This document shows, in pieces, positions 1 to 8,814 of a stretch of DNA of 64,000 bases. Origin of the DNA: Histomonas meleagridis (lineage: Eukaryota; Parabasalia; Tritrichomonadida; Dientamoebidae). The notes beneath the pieces were generated by a model that was given only the letters and a program-made list of their open reading frames with translations, was not told the DNA's origin and searched no databases. The DNA is taken from positions 682,001-746,000 of the forward strand of contig WSYJ01000099.1 of assembly GCA_020186115.1 (NCBI GenBank), in the 5' to 3' direction. The first letter of the stretch is position 1. Each line of letters opens with the position of its first letter. The position numbers and the translations under genes were made by a program.

Positions 1-1996
1 ATTGATCAGAACTTATAATTTTTAGCAAACTATCAAAAACAACATTATAAAAATTGGTATCATATATACAAAATACTATATCTGCAAGAGATGTAAGTGC
101 TGTATGAGATTGATGCTCCAGAGGAATGTCAATGTATTTAAGCAAAGTCTGAAGGATATAAGGTAAATATTTCATTAGTAAATTTGGAACGTATCTCGCA
201 AGAGTACTGAAGGTCTCAAAGACTTCTTCAATAGCCTCAATGTCGACGTTATTAAAAACAAAGCGTTTTGCTGGGTCAGAACTTGGAATAATAATATACG
301 AATCATCAAATGCTTCAATTTGATTTTGTTCGACCATTTCGAAGTTAAGTCCATCAGTAGGTAAATAACTGATCAAAGCGCTAAAGTATTGGTCGATATA
401 AGGTTCAAAATTGTTTCCAAGTAATTCAATGTATTCTTGAATGGAAATGAATCGAGAAGGAAGTCGTAAAATGAATGGCCAAATGGTATTAAAGTATTGG
501 AGTATGGACTCCATATCTAATAAAGACAACATATTTGGAGCATATTTAAATAATACTGAATCATCAGAAGTTTCGAGTACTTTGGATATATATTGAAGTA
601 ATGTCATAACTATTTTCTGAGATTTCTCTGGAAACAATTGACATAAATCTGATAATATCATTATTAAATCATGATCAAAACATGAAAATGTTAATTTTGC
701 AATAGGCTCCATGAGTTGAGAAAGAATTATTTGTCCTGCTTCTTGGTTTTTTTCATATTTATATTTCCAGACCAATATTTTTATAAAAGGTATATATTCT
801 TTGGCAAACGGCGAATGGAGACCGTTAAGCAAAAAAGTGCCAAATTCGTTATTTGGCAAAATGACATTTGACTTAAACAAGTTCGAAATTGCTTTAAATG
901 AATTCTTACGAATAATTTCATTGGTAGACTGAACATATTGAAGGGCTACTTGCATTACATTGATGTCTTTTATATATATTATAAAGAATGACGATATAAA
1001 AGGATTTGAATTCATGGCTGATTCACGAATAAATGGCGCTAAAGTATCAACTTCATCATCACAAAGACCAAATAACGTCTTCCATTCTTTCTCGGCTTCA
1101 CTATAAAGATCAGGATAATCAATAGGATTACTAAATGAAACCAAAAATGCATTAAAAAAAGGACTTGGATTCAATTTGAATTGTTTGATCAAGAAGTTAC
1201 TTAAATAAAGCATTGACCCGAGGATATAAAGACATAATCTTCGAATCAATTCTTCATTCGTTTCTTGAATAATAATATTAAGCAAAAGTTCAACCATTTG
1301 TCCAACAATTGGCATAAATGGAATGTGGTTTTGTGAAAATGCGTAATGAAATTCATTAAGTGGTTCTCGAATCAGATTATTTGGAAGTACTGAAAAAGCA
1401 GTTGGAACTAATGTAAGAAGTTCATTGGGTTCTTGAATGCATCTAACAATGATCAATTCACAAATAAGAGATTTTTGCAGATATAGAATATTGCTATTAT
1501 CAAATATTACAAACGGTTTGATGAATTCAAGAATTTCTGGTTTTGGATTCATCGAATAGTATCTAGTAAAAAATTCAAGTCCAAGAATAGGATCTTTTTG
1601 GATATATTGAGAAAAATAATGTATTGACTCTTGCCATTGATCTATATTTCGGAAATGTTGAATATAATCTAAAATCAAATATAAAATGTATTTTTTCATG
1701 GTCGGATATTTGTTTATAAAATCTGATCCAAAAATTATTAATAATTGATTTTTCATAAAAATATGTGTTTCATAACCAACAATTGACGGATACTTAAGTA
1801 ATCTACATATTTGGATTATTGCTTGAAATATGATAGAAACATTAGAAGATGTTTCTAAAATCTGGAAAAAAATTTTAATTAGCTCGGGACAATTATTTTT
1901 AATTGCTTCTTTGTATTTATTCTCTGCAGTGATTCTGATTTCATTGTTTGGATTTTGAAAAGATTGGAGAATCGCTGATACTGTTTCTAAATCCAT
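1..1996 (-). CDS. importin-beta family karyopherin, C-terminus beyond the window
   Basis: The minus frame opens with ATG at 1994-1996 and stays open to position 1, so about 665 N-terminal codons are seen and the C-terminus lies outside. The first residues (MDLETVSAILQSFQNPNNE) followed by RITAENKYKEA match the start of importin-beta/Kap proteins, where an N-terminal HEAT repeat carries an R-x-x-AE pattern. The rest is an alpha-helical HEAT solenoid. Family members bind RanGTP and carry cargo through nuclear pores; the long HEAT array and N-terminus resemble importin-5/Kap121 more than importin-beta-1, but the subtype is uncertain. It is divergent from the SPATA4-like gene, with 96 bp between the two ATGs. 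A second karyopherin gene lies at the opposite end of the window. Confidence 0.72.
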   Translation of the reverse strand, partial: MDLETVSAILQSFQNPNNEIRITAENKYKEAIKNNCPELIKIFFQILETSSNVSIIFQAIIQICRLLKYPSIVGYETHIFMKNQLLIIFGSDFINKYPTMKKYILYLILDYIQHFRNIDQWQESIHYFSQYIQKDPILGLEFFTRYYSMNPKPEILEFIKPFVIFDNSNILYLQKSLICELIIVRCIQEPNELLTLVPTAFSVLPNNLIREPLNEFHYAFSQNHIPFMPIVGQMVELLLNIIIQETNEELIRRLCLYILGSMLYLSNFLIKQFKLNPSPFFNAFLVSFSNPIDYPDLYSEAEKEWKTLFGLCDDEVDTLAPFIRESAMNSNPFISSFFIIYIKDINVMQVALQYVQSTNEIIRKNSFKAISNLFKSNVILPNNEFGTFLLNGLHSPFAKEYIPFIKILVWKYKYEKNQEAGQIILSQLMEPIAKLTFSCFDHDLIMILSDLCQLFPEKSQKIVMTLLQYISKVLETSDDSVLFKYAPNMLSLLDMESILQYFNTIWPFILRLPSRFISIQEYIELLGNNFEPYIDQYFSALISYLPTDGLNFEMVEQNQIEAFDDSYIIIPSSDPAKRFVFNNVDIEAIEEVFETFSTLARYVPNLLMKYLPYILQTLLKYIDIPLEHQSHTALTSLADIVFCIYDTNFYNVVFDSLLKIISSDQ

Positions 1997-2092
1997 TTTT
2001 GTATTTAATTTTTGATGTGTTCTTATGTAAAGCATACAAATAATGACTGACTTCGTTCGAATTTTTCTGGTTATAAAAAAACGTTATTAACA
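1997..2092. promoter_or_regulatory. divergent promoter gap with an AACGTT motif
   Basis: This 96-bp gap separates the divergent karyopherin and SPATA4-like genes. It contains AAACGTTATT at 2079-2088, a few bases upstream of the plus-strand ATG at 2093. AACGTT cores recur upstream of other genes here (4428, 55402, 60597). Trichomonad 5' UTRs are typically very short and Myb-type sites near the start are known in Trichomonas vaginalis; use of this site is inferred. Confidence 0.4.
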
Positions 2093-3982
2093 ATGTCAGG
2101 TGGATTTTCGCGTTCTGTATTACGTTGGCTTCAAACTATTGATCTTTCTCAGCCATATACAAACCCTAGAGTTGATTTTGCAAGTGGGTATTTAATTGCT
2201 GAAATTGTTACTCATTATATTCCATCTGAATCAATGCATTCTTTTTCAAATTTCCTTAGTGTTAAAATGAGAACAGATAATTGGAATCAACTTTTAAAAA
2301 TATTTATAGCTCATAAAATTCCAATTTCGCAAGCATTAATTGATGATGTGATTAAAAGAAAGAATGGTTCTGCTGTTAAACTAATTGAAATTTTATATAA
2401 AGCATTTACAAAAAGAACACCGTGTCATCATGAAATTGGAAAAATTGAAACAAAACCTACAACGCCTAAAAATAATGTTACGATTCTTACTCCTCCTGAC
2501 ATTCCAAAGAAGCAAGAAGAACCAAAAGTTGAATCACCAACAATTCCTAATCGTAAAAAATTTATTAGTACATCATTTAGCCAACAAACAGATTCATCTG
2601 ATGAACCTCCACTTAACTTTGAATCAGCAACTATAGTAACAAGTGGACCCAATTTTCTTCAGTTACGTAATACAAGTTCTTTACCTTCTCAAAGTAGTGA
2701 AAAAGATCTTGATGATGCAATTGATAATCTTAATCATGAAATGACACCAGAAAACCTTAAATCCTTTGTTAAGTGTATTGAAAATCCACAACAACTTATT
2801 TATTTTTTCACAAATTATCCATCAGATATTGTAATTAATTACATTAAAGAATCCATGCCTTACATTTCTCCTTCTCTCTTATCCGCAATCATTTCAGCCG
2901 TATCAGATTATTTACTTCCAAATATTGATTTTGAAAAAACTTCAACAAATGATCTAATTGATTTCATTTTTTATCTTTCTCCTGATGATTCCTTTACACA
3001 TCTCTTTCTTCTTTCTAAGTTTCTTGAAGTAATAGATCCTTCCACAATATCTTCTGCTTTATGGTATTTTGTTCAAAACGAACAAAACTTTACAAAACCG
3101 CTTTCTGACTTTTTGCTTCAAAAAGTTGAAGAAAACGTTAACAACGATAAAACGTTTGTGTTACCATTAGTTTTATATCATATGCTTGAATATGATCATG
3201 AAACCACATCACAACTAATATCTCATTTCCCACCAACCGGTGATAAATCAAAAGATATAATTCTTTCATTATTATATACACATTCACCAAATGAATCATC
3301 GGAATATATTCGAAATATCATTGTTAATGATAAAGAAGGAAATATTTCAGCATTCATTTTAAATGAACTTCTTCATAATAGTGACTTTCCGAAGTCCGAA
3401 TTTGTTAATTTTTTAATGTGTGTTTCTAATCCTTCATTTCTTATAACTAATCAATTCATTATTCATATCAATGATCATGAAGAAATTATTTCTCCTTTAA
3501 TTAATCAACTTAATCCTCTCGAAATTGTTTCTTTAATTTGTGACAATGTAATTAAAACGCAGCCTGATTCTATAGATAAAGAAATCGTTGTTATGTCAGT
3601 TTTGATGGAGAAAATAAACGTTGAAAATGAGGACGTTAACAAATGGAACGATATCTTTCAAAAAGTTCACGAGTATTTGTATTTGGCTTTTTGTGATAAA
3701 AACGTTTGTAAACAGTCTTCAAAGGTCTGTTTGATTTTTTATAAACTATTGAAAAATAAGGTCTTCCAAACGTTCTCCAACTTGTTCAAAGCACTTAATT
3801 TCGTTTTCCCTGCAAATAGCCCTAAAATTTGTAAAACAAACGCATTGGATTTCTTAAAGACAGCTGCAAATATAAGTCCAATGTTCTCGCAAACAGTTCT
3901 CAAATTGATAATGAACTTCCCGGCAAAAATGAATACAGATTTGGACAAACTCGTTGTAACGTTGAAGAAAGTTAGAAAATAA
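2093..3982 (+). CDS. SPATA4-like calponin-homology domain protein with alpha-solenoid tail
   Basis: The protein has 629 residues. Residues about 5-110 match the calponin-homology-like domain of the SPATA4/SPEF1 (CLAMP) group: SRSVLRWLQTIDLS, then DFASGYLIAEI, then a W-N-Q-L segment and a K-x-G-S-A-V-K-L segment near its end. This domain is typical of ciliary and flagellar microtubule-associated proteins. A Pro/Thr/Ser-rich linker (about 115-205) leads into about 400 residues of helices that look like a HEAT or armadillo-type solenoid without a clear family. A role at flagella or axostyle microtubules is inferred. ATG 2093 is the first in frame and lies directly after the AACGTT motif. Confidence 0.68.
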   Translation: MSGGFSRSVLRWLQTIDLSQPYTNPRVDFASGYLIAEIVTHYIPSESMHSFSNFLSVKMRTDNWNQLLKIFIAHKIPISQALIDDVIKRKNGSAVKLIEILYKAFTKRTPCHHEIGKIETKPTTPKNNVTILTPPDIPKKQEEPKVESPTIPNRKKFISTSFSQQTDSSDEPPLNFESATIVTSGPNFLQLRNTSSLPSQSSEKDLDDAIDNLNHEMTPENLKSFVKCIENPQQLIYFFTNYPSDIVINYIKESMPYISPSLLSAIISAVSDYLLPNIDFEKTSTNDLIDFIFYLSPDDSFTHLFLLSKFLEVIDPSTISSALWYFVQNEQNFTKPLSDFLLQKVEENVNNDKTFVLPLVLYHMLEYDHETTSQLISHFPPTGDKSKDIILSLLYTHSPNESSEYIRNIIVNDKEGNISAFILNELLHNSDFPKSEFVNFLMCVSNPSFLITNQFIIHINDHEEIISPLINQLNPLEIVSLICDNVIKTQPDSIDKEIVVMSVLMEKINVENEDVNKWNDIFQKVHEYLYLAFCDKNVCKQSSKVCLIFYKLLKNKVFQTFSNLFKALNFVFPANSPKICKTNALDFLKTAANISPMFSQTVLKLIMNFPAKMNTDLDKLVVTLKKVRK

Positions 3983-4071
3983 TAAATGTTTTTTGGTTTT
4001 TATTCCGAAAGTTTTTTTTTAAATATATTTTGTATGTGCTAAGTGATTAAAAAAATTATTAACAAAAAAAA

Positions 4072-4380
4072 TCACTTGGAGTGCTTCCAACGAATCACTA
4101 AAAATATTATGATTATAGTCACTATTGCACATATAAAGAATAGTCCTCTTCCTGATGATAACTCCTTTAAAATAACATTAATGGTGTCGTTTGATTCCTC
4201 TGTCATTGTTGTTAATGGCGACATATTATCATTTGCATGCCTGAGAATTGCACCTTGTGATCGAATTCTAGCCAATGTTTCTGTTCCGGTATTGAGAGCA
4301 TCTTCAGCAACTTTTCGGCTATAATCCATACTTTCTTTGATTTTTCTTTGAAGAGGTTGCTCGCCGTTTCTGGTAGACAT
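4072..4380 (-). CDS. Qb-SNARE, Vti1-like, tail-anchored
   Basis: The 102-residue product has a single coiled SNARE-type helix (about 12-75) followed by a hydrophobic tail anchor (about 79-97, LFFICAIVTIIIIFLVI) and a short basic end. The pattern SRKVAEDALNTGTETLARI then R-S-Q-G-A-I-L resembles the SNARE motif of Vti1-type Qb proteins, with Gln42 near the expected central layer. Such proteins drive fusion in Golgi-endosome-lysosome traffic. It lacks the N-terminal Habc domain of full-length Vti1, so it is a short, SNARE-motif-only form. It ends in TGA and is divergent from the IQ-motif gene. Bet1/Sft1-like Qc SNAREs have the same layout and remain an alternative. Confidence 0.6.
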   Translation of the reverse strand: MSTRNGEQPLQRKIKESMDYSRKVAEDALNTGTETLARIRSQGAILRHANDNMSPLTTMTEESNDTINVILKELSSGRGLFFICAIVTIIIIFLVIRWKHSK

Positions 4381-4426
4381 TTGGTCAGATTGAGCGTGAA
4401 TTGTTATGTGAAATTTTGGGGGTTTT

Positions 4427-4436
4427 GAACGTTAAA
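4427..4436. promoter_or_regulatory. AACGTT promoter motif between divergent genes
   Basis: GAACGTTAAA lies in the 76-bp gap between the SNARE gene (ATG at 4380, minus) and the IQ-motif gene (ATG at 4457, plus). The core AACGTT is palindromic, so it could serve both. The same GAACGTTAAA occurs upstream of the eL24 gene at 55401-55410, and TTTAACGTTC is found before 60575. Confidence 0.42.
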
Positions 4437-4456
4437 TTTTGAAATCTTCCAATTGG

Positions 4457-4906
4457 ATGGAAGAAAACCAATTTTATACCGAAAGCGATGAAATGATTTT
4501 TAAATACCCTTTAGTAATTTCATATGCACAAAATTATGCAGCAAGAATTATACAAAAAACTTGGAAAAGATACATGAGAAAAATTACTTATCGATACCTA
4601 CTTGACTGTTCTAAAGAATTTGAAAAAACATTAACACCCAAAGAACTCAGTAAATTTTACCCAGAATTTTTAGAATATTCAGATCTTCAAATGAATCCAA
4701 AATTAGTAATTAAAATGAAAGGAGAATCATTTCCGCCTTCTTTAATTTGTAAAGTTATGACAGAGAAAGAACCTTTTATAGATGGTAAAAAGCACCCTCC
4801 AAAATGGTTTTCTATTTTTTCATCTGGAAAACAGGCACCAATAGATCAAAAAGCACTCATCTGTGTTTTTAAGGAAGCAATGCATTCCAAAAAAGAACAA
4901 CATTAA
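4457..4906 (+). CDS. small IQ-motif (calmodulin-binding type) protein
   Basis: ATG 4457 gives 149 residues; an upstream in-frame TTG is not a credible start. Residues 28-41 (AARIIQKTWKRYMR) form an IQ motif (I32, Q33, R38), the usual calmodulin or EF-hand binding helix. The rest is a compact basic domain with FEKTLTPKELSKFYPEF and a later KMKGESFPPSLICKV stretch. The arrangement IQ plus YPEF-x-E plus FPP recalls the animal C11orf65/MFI group, but only from memory. It follows the AACGTT motif by about 20 bp. The function is unknown; calmodulin binding is the only supported inference. Confidence 0.55.
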   Translation: MEENQFYTESDEMIFKYPLVISYAQNYAARIIQKTWKRYMRKITYRYLLDCSKEFEKTLTPKELSKFYPEFLEYSDLQMNPKLVIKMKGESFPPSLICKVMTEKEPFIDGKKHPPKWFSIFSSGKQAPIDQKALICVFKEAMHSKKEQH

Positions 4907-5028
4907 GGTAACAATACCGATATCTGATTAACATATATTTCTAAAAGATGATTTTAGAATCATATGATGATCTTTGGAAGATTATCATTTAATATTAAAT
5001 AAAAAACTACTTAAACTTAAAAACACAT

Positions 5029-6402
5029 TTACTCAAGTGTGTTCAATTCAGCCGATATATCCATTGCTTGTTGAGCTATTTCTTTATTTTCGTTGTCCAT
5101 TATCTGAGTTATTACTTCTTGGAAAGAATTTTCATCGAATTTTGATGCGAATTCATTTCTATATTTAAAGTTCCTTATGTTATCAATCAAAGATTTCACG
5201 ATTTCTAACCCTAAAGAAACCAATTCTAAGTCATCTGTATTTAATATCTCAATTATACCCTCAAAGAAGTCATCATTTTTCAAAATATTTCTCATCACAA
5301 ACGATATGTTATCGGCCATTAACAAATTCTTAAGAAAAACTAGAGATTTCACTTTTTCTATCATTTTACCTTCGGTTAAAATCGTTAAAACGAAGCCGAT
5401 CAATTCGTCTGGTTTAAGCTTGTCGCATAAAACGTCAACAAGTTGAGGGAGGAAAGAAGAAAGTAATTCAAGTGCAACTTCTAACAAAGCAGAGTCGAGT
5501 TTGTCACGAATCTCAATAATTATACTGAAATCAAAACAATTATCAGGAGATAATATGTATAAATATGTTTCCCTATGAAAATTACATTTAAGCAACGTAA
5601 TAAGAAATTTTATTCGTGCACGTTGTAATTTTTCAGTGTCTTCAGTGGGTCTTTCAAGTAAAAATGATAATAAATTATGTTTGTCAATATAATCAAAGGT
5701 TTCTTCAGACCTTTTTAACATTAATTTAAATATTTTGATAACACAAAATCGGATTCTATTATCAAATGGATAATTGTCTAAATAAAAATTGATACAATCA
5801 GTAATCATTGGATATGCTTCAATTGAAACATAATCAGAAGAAATAATTGGCTTAATAAACATAAAAACAGTCAATGAAGATGAAGTTGTGTTAAATATAC
5901 TTTGAATAATTTCTTGAAAATTTTCAAGAATAAAAGAATAGACAATTGGTGGCATCTGTAGCGAAACAAAGTAAATGATAATTGAGCTTAACATACTGGA
6001 ATTTTCTCGAGAATAATTATTCTTAAGTAAGATATCAAATAAAATTTGACATATTGGGGAATTTTGATAGAGCTTTGCAAAGGGTGAAAAGTTAACAAGA
6101 TGATTGAGATGGATAATAATAGAATCAATTGAAAATAATTTTTCTAATTTGTTTGCTAAAATAAAATGTATTTGATTTGCTTCATAAAGATGAAGAAGTG
6201 GTGAATAGTTTATATTTGAGTTTTCAAATTTATTAAAATAATCTGTGAGATTATTCAAAGAATTCTCAAAATCTGTAATATTATCTGTATTTTTAATGAT
6301 TTGACATTCTGCCAAATAAGAATCATAAAGGCTTTGTTGGATTACTTCGTCATCACTGGTTTGATAATTTTTTGGCTTTTTTTCTGTTCGCTTATATTTC
6401 AT
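5029..6402 (-). CDS. armadillo/HEAT-type alpha-solenoid protein
   Basis: The 457-residue protein is almost entirely amphipathic helices with an armadillo-like rhythm, for example LLMADNISFVMRNILKN followed by DDFFEGIIEILN and DDLELVSLGLEIVKSL. The N-terminus (KYKRTEKKPKNYQ) is short and basic, slightly reminiscent of the importin-beta-binding end of importin-alpha, but no cluster long enough to claim that is present. Trichomonads have many such solenoid proteins without assigned roles. It is divergent from the 6469 gene over 66 bp, and both start regions carry a CCGTTT motif. A scaffold or adaptor role is inferred. Confidence 0.55.
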   Translation of the reverse strand: MKYKRTEKKPKNYQTSDDEVIQQSLYDSYLAECQIIKNTDNITDFENSLNNLTDYFNKFENSNINYSPLLHLYEANQIHFILANKLEKLFSIDSIIIHLNHLVNFSPFAKLYQNSPICQILFDILLKNNYSRENSSMLSSIIIYFVSLQMPPIVYSFILENFQEIIQSIFNTTSSSLTVFMFIKPIISSDYVSIEAYPMITDCINFYLDNYPFDNRIRFCVIKIFKLMLKRSEETFDYIDKHNLLSFLLERPTEDTEKLQRARIKFLITLLKCNFHRETYLYILSPDNCFDFSIIIEIRDKLDSALLEVALELLSSFLPQLVDVLCDKLKPDELIGFVLTILTEGKMIEKVKSLVFLKNLLMADNISFVMRNILKNDDFFEGIIEILNTDDLELVSLGLEIVKSLIDNIRNFKYRNEFASKFDENSFQEVITQIMDNENKEIAQQAMDISAELNTLE

Positions 6403-6414
6403 ATGAGATTTTGA

Positions 6415-6464
6415 TTAAACGGTCGAAAAGTAGGCCAAAATTTTACACTTTTTGAGGCCGTTTA
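6415..6464. promoter_or_regulatory. paired CCGTTT (M3-like) motifs of a divergent promoter
   Basis: The 66-bp gap between ATGs 6402 (minus) and 6469 (plus) holds two facing motifs: GACCGTTT on the minus strand (6417-6424) and GGCCGTTT on the plus strand (6457-6464). Both fit the M3 core-promoter consensus I recall for Trichomonas vaginalis (D-R-C-S-G-Y-T-D), a Myb-type site. Each points to its own gene, one 5 bp and one 15 bp from the ATG. Confidence 0.5.
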
Positions 6465-6468
6465 AGGA

Positions 6469-6891
6469 ATGAGTTTACCAAATCCAGTAGAACCATCAAC
6501 AGTGAAAGGTGGTCCTGTAGTAGTTGAATATGAACCTACTCCGATTCCTCAAAAGCCTATAAAACCAAAACCTACACCAAAAAAAGCAGAGAAAAAAGAA
6601 GAATTATTAACTTCGAAAGAATTTGTTGATAAATATCGAAATGAAGTTGTGACAGCAAGTTGGGATCCTAAAGTAATTCGAAAGTGTGGTAATGGCGCTA
6701 AACAAATTTTGGAATCATTGGGTGCAAAAATTAAAAATCCAAATATTCCAATGAAAGAAATGAAGAGGCTTCGTGAAATTAGGAAGTATAAAGAAGAACT
6801 TGAAGGGAAACAATATATGGATGATCATCATAAAATAAAGTCCAAGTCCAAATCTTCAAACCATAAAGATAGAAAACAAAGAAGAAAATAA
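6469..6891 (+). CDS. small basic protein of unknown function
   Basis: I do not recognise this 140-residue protein. It has a Pro/Lys-rich N-terminus (PTPIPQKPIKPKPTPKK), a short folded-looking core (about 48-90, KEFVDKYRNEVVTASWDP then CGNGAKQILESLGAKI) and a very basic tail ending in DRKQRRK. Strong promoter motif placement, an ATG 5 bp after the GGCCGTTT site and a clean TAA support a real gene. The charge suggests nucleic-acid, ribosome or microtubule association, but that is a guess. Confidence 0.55.
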   Translation: MSLPNPVEPSTVKGGPVVVEYEPTPIPQKPIKPKPTPKKAEKKEELLTSKEFVDKYRNEVVTASWDPKVIRKCGNGAKQILESLGAKIKNPNIPMKEMKRLREIRKYKEELEGKQYMDDHHKIKSKSKSSNHKDRKQRRK

Positions 6892-6981
6892 AATATTAAT
6901 AAAAGGATTATTTGATAATAATGAAATTATTTTAATTTATGCAAGTTCTTATTTGCAAGATTATAGTACGTTAATTTTTAA

Positions 6982-7845
6982 ATGATAAAAAACCAATATA
7001 AACTCGGTAAAATACTAGGAGAAGGCGCTTATGGTCATGTTATACTTGGTGAACATGTTGATGATGGTCAAGAAGTCGCAATAAAAATTATAAATAAGAA
7101 AAAATTAATATATGCAAAAAAAACAAAATCTCCTGAAAATGAGAAAGAAGCTCTTTTAAGAACTTCTCATCCATGTTTAGTATCTTTTTTGGATTCATAT
7201 CAAGACAACTTATGCATTTATTTTGTTTTCGAATTATTACCTAATGGCTCATTAAAAGAATTTCTTGATAGCAAGCCTTCGGTCCTAGCAATAAGGCATG
7301 TATTTTCACAACTATTAATGGGAATTTCTCATATTCATCAAAATGGAATCATCCATAGAGATCTCAAACCCGAAAATATTTATTTTGATAAGAATTATAT
7401 GCCAAAAATAATTGATTTTGGCTCATGTAAACTTTTTGACAGAGATGATACCCAAAAGAATGGATTTACACGTGGGAGTTTTGTTGGTTCTGTTGATTAT
7501 ATTTCACCCGAAGTACTTTCAGGTGATATTGTTACACCATCTGCAGATCTATGGGCCTTTGGTTGTATGTTATATTTAGCATTTACAGGAAATGCACCAT
7601 TTTATGCTGAAACTAAAATGCAAACATATCAAAATATCGAAAAATGTCATTATGAAATTGATAATAAAATTCCTAATGATGCTACTGACCTTATCGAAAG
7701 ATTACTCGTTTTAGATGCTGCAAATAGAATTGGTTTTAATGAAGAAGGAACAAATTATCAAACAATTCGTTCTCATGCTTTCTTTAACGGAATTAATTGG
7801 GAAAATGTTTTGATAACTCCTTACACAAAAAATTTGATCCAATAA
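6982..7845 (+). CDS. PDK1-like AGC serine/threonine kinase without PH domain
   Basis: A complete kinase domain fills all 287 residues: glycine loop GEGAYG (13-18), ATP lysine K35, HRDLKPEN with catalytic D127, DFG at 145-147, activation segment FVGSVDYISPEVLS, and the C-lobe W-A-F-G-C-M motif. The segment GSVDYISPE and the end LDAANRIGFNEEGTNYQ then HAFFNGINW are characteristic of 3-phosphoinositide-dependent kinase 1, which activates other AGC kinases. Animal PDK1 has a C-terminal PH domain; here the frame ends directly after the kinase, so membrane recruitment must differ. All catalytic residues are present, so it should be active. Confidence 0.82.
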   Translation: MIKNQYKLGKILGEGAYGHVILGEHVDDGQEVAIKIINKKKLIYAKKTKSPENEKEALLRTSHPCLVSFLDSYQDNLCIYFVFELLPNGSLKEFLDSKPSVLAIRHVFSQLLMGISHIHQNGIIHRDLKPENIYFDKNYMPKIIDFGSCKLFDRDDTQKNGFTRGSFVGSVDYISPEVLSGDIVTPSADLWAFGCMLYLAFTGNAPFYAETKMQTYQNIEKCHYEIDNKIPNDATDLIERLLVLDAANRIGFNEEGTNYQTIRSHAFFNGINWENVLITPYTKNLIQ

Positions 7846-7906
7846 AGCTGTTTTTTATATAAATCTGCTTTCCATACAGTCAATCTAGTGCATTCATAAA
7901 AAATTT

Positions 7907-8161
7907 AAAAAGTATTCAATTGGATTCGCTATGGTGTGCTGGTGCTTGCCGCATAGTTAATTCTTCTTGATTTTGCATGTTCATAAAAAATCGAAAAAAA
8001 AGAGGGGCAAGCCGGAATCGAACCGACTACCAGAGGATCTGCAATCCTATGCTCTACCGGTGAGCTATTGCCCCTTTCGGAATTTTTTAATTTATTTTGC
8101 CTACAAATAATTATTGTAATGTTTTTGGTCAAATGCAAAATGAAAAGATTCACATGTTATA
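7907..8161. repeat. left arm of a 255-bp inverted repeat
   Basis: This arm is the near-perfect reverse complement of 8560-8814. The two arms encode identical reading frames over at least 225 bp; the one difference I see is near the outer end (CCAATTGAATACT against CCAAGTGAATACT). Each arm contains one tRNA-Cys gene. Homology stops sharply at both ends. The 398-bp spacer lies between the arms, so the whole is a 908-bp interrupted palindrome. Confidence 0.9.
8003..8074 (-). tRNA. tRNA-Cys (GCA)
   Basis: The minus strand folds as a 72-nt cloverleaf: acceptor GGGGCAA/TTGCCCC, D-arm stem GCTC/GAGC, anticodon loop TTGCAGA (anticodon GCA), T-arm GTCGG-TTCGATT-CCGGC, and discriminator T. U73 is the identity base of tRNA-Cys. 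One anticodon-stem pair (27-43) appears unpaired. A T-run follows within a few bases as a pol III terminator. It is identical to the genes at 8647 and 12135. Confidence 0.93.
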
Positions 8162-8559
8162 ATATTAAATCATAAACGATCAATTGATCAAATCTTTTGG
8201 GGTGGATCTTTTTTGGTGCATGAAAAAAATGTTAGATAACAATTCGAACATTTGCAGTGTCATTATAAGACGATGTCAACCAAATAAACGGTCGTTTCAA
8301 ATCAGAAAATCAATTGATTTCCACTGAACTAAATTTAAAAAATATAAAAAATATATTACAAATAATTTTAAAATTAAAAAGAAATCTATAAGAGGGAAAG
8401 TTGGTTGACAGTGTCTTTTCATTATCATCATTTATGAATAATGAATATTTTACGTAAAAATATGACTTATTAATGAGAATAATCATTTTCCACAATTTTA
8501 ATAAGGTAAAAAAGATAGTGAATTGAATCATTCATTACAAAAGTTTTATGAATTTTTTT
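8162..8559. other. spacer of the tRNA-bearing inverted repeat
   Basis: This 398-bp stretch lies between the two repeat arms. It is AT-rich; the only open frame (73 codons on the minus strand) looks random and has no recognisable protein. An AACGGTCGTTT stretch at 8287-8297 resembles the promoter motifs seen elsewhere but has no gene after it. I see no transposase or resolvase remnant. Confidence 0.5.
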
Positions 8560-8814
8560 TATAACATGTGAATCTTTTCATTTTGCATTTGACCAAAAAC
8601 ATTACAATAATTATTTGTAGGCAAAATAAATTAAAAAATTCCGAAAGGGGCAATAGCTCACCGGTAGAGCATAGGATTGCAGATCCTCTGGTAGTCGGTT
8701 CGATTCCGGCTTGCCCCTCTTTTTTTTCGATTTTTTATGAACATGCAAAATCAAGAAGAATTAACTATGCGGCAAGCACCAGCACACCATAGCGAATCCA
8801 AGTGAATACTTTTT
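8560..8814. repeat. right arm of the 255-bp inverted repeat
   Basis: This is the reverse complement of 7907-8161, including the complete tRNA-Cys gene and its flanks. It ends at CTTTTT (8809-8814), immediately beyond which an old protein-coding relic (8806 onward) begins. Confidence 0.9.
8647..8718 (+). tRNA. tRNA-Cys (GCA)
   Basis: This is the same 72-nt sequence as at 8003-8074, in the opposite orientation inside the right arm of the inverted repeat. It has anticodon GCA, discriminator T and a strong terminator (CTCTTTTTTTT) directly after the gene. The divergent duplicate shares all flanking sequence for about 90 bp on each side, so the copies arose or are maintained by duplication or gene conversion. 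Confidence 0.93.

Noticed and set aside
7929-8792. Two identical 74-codon reading frames (7929-8153 minus, 8568-8792 plus)
   Set aside because: They run through the tRNA-Cys genes and their identity only reflects the inverted repeat.
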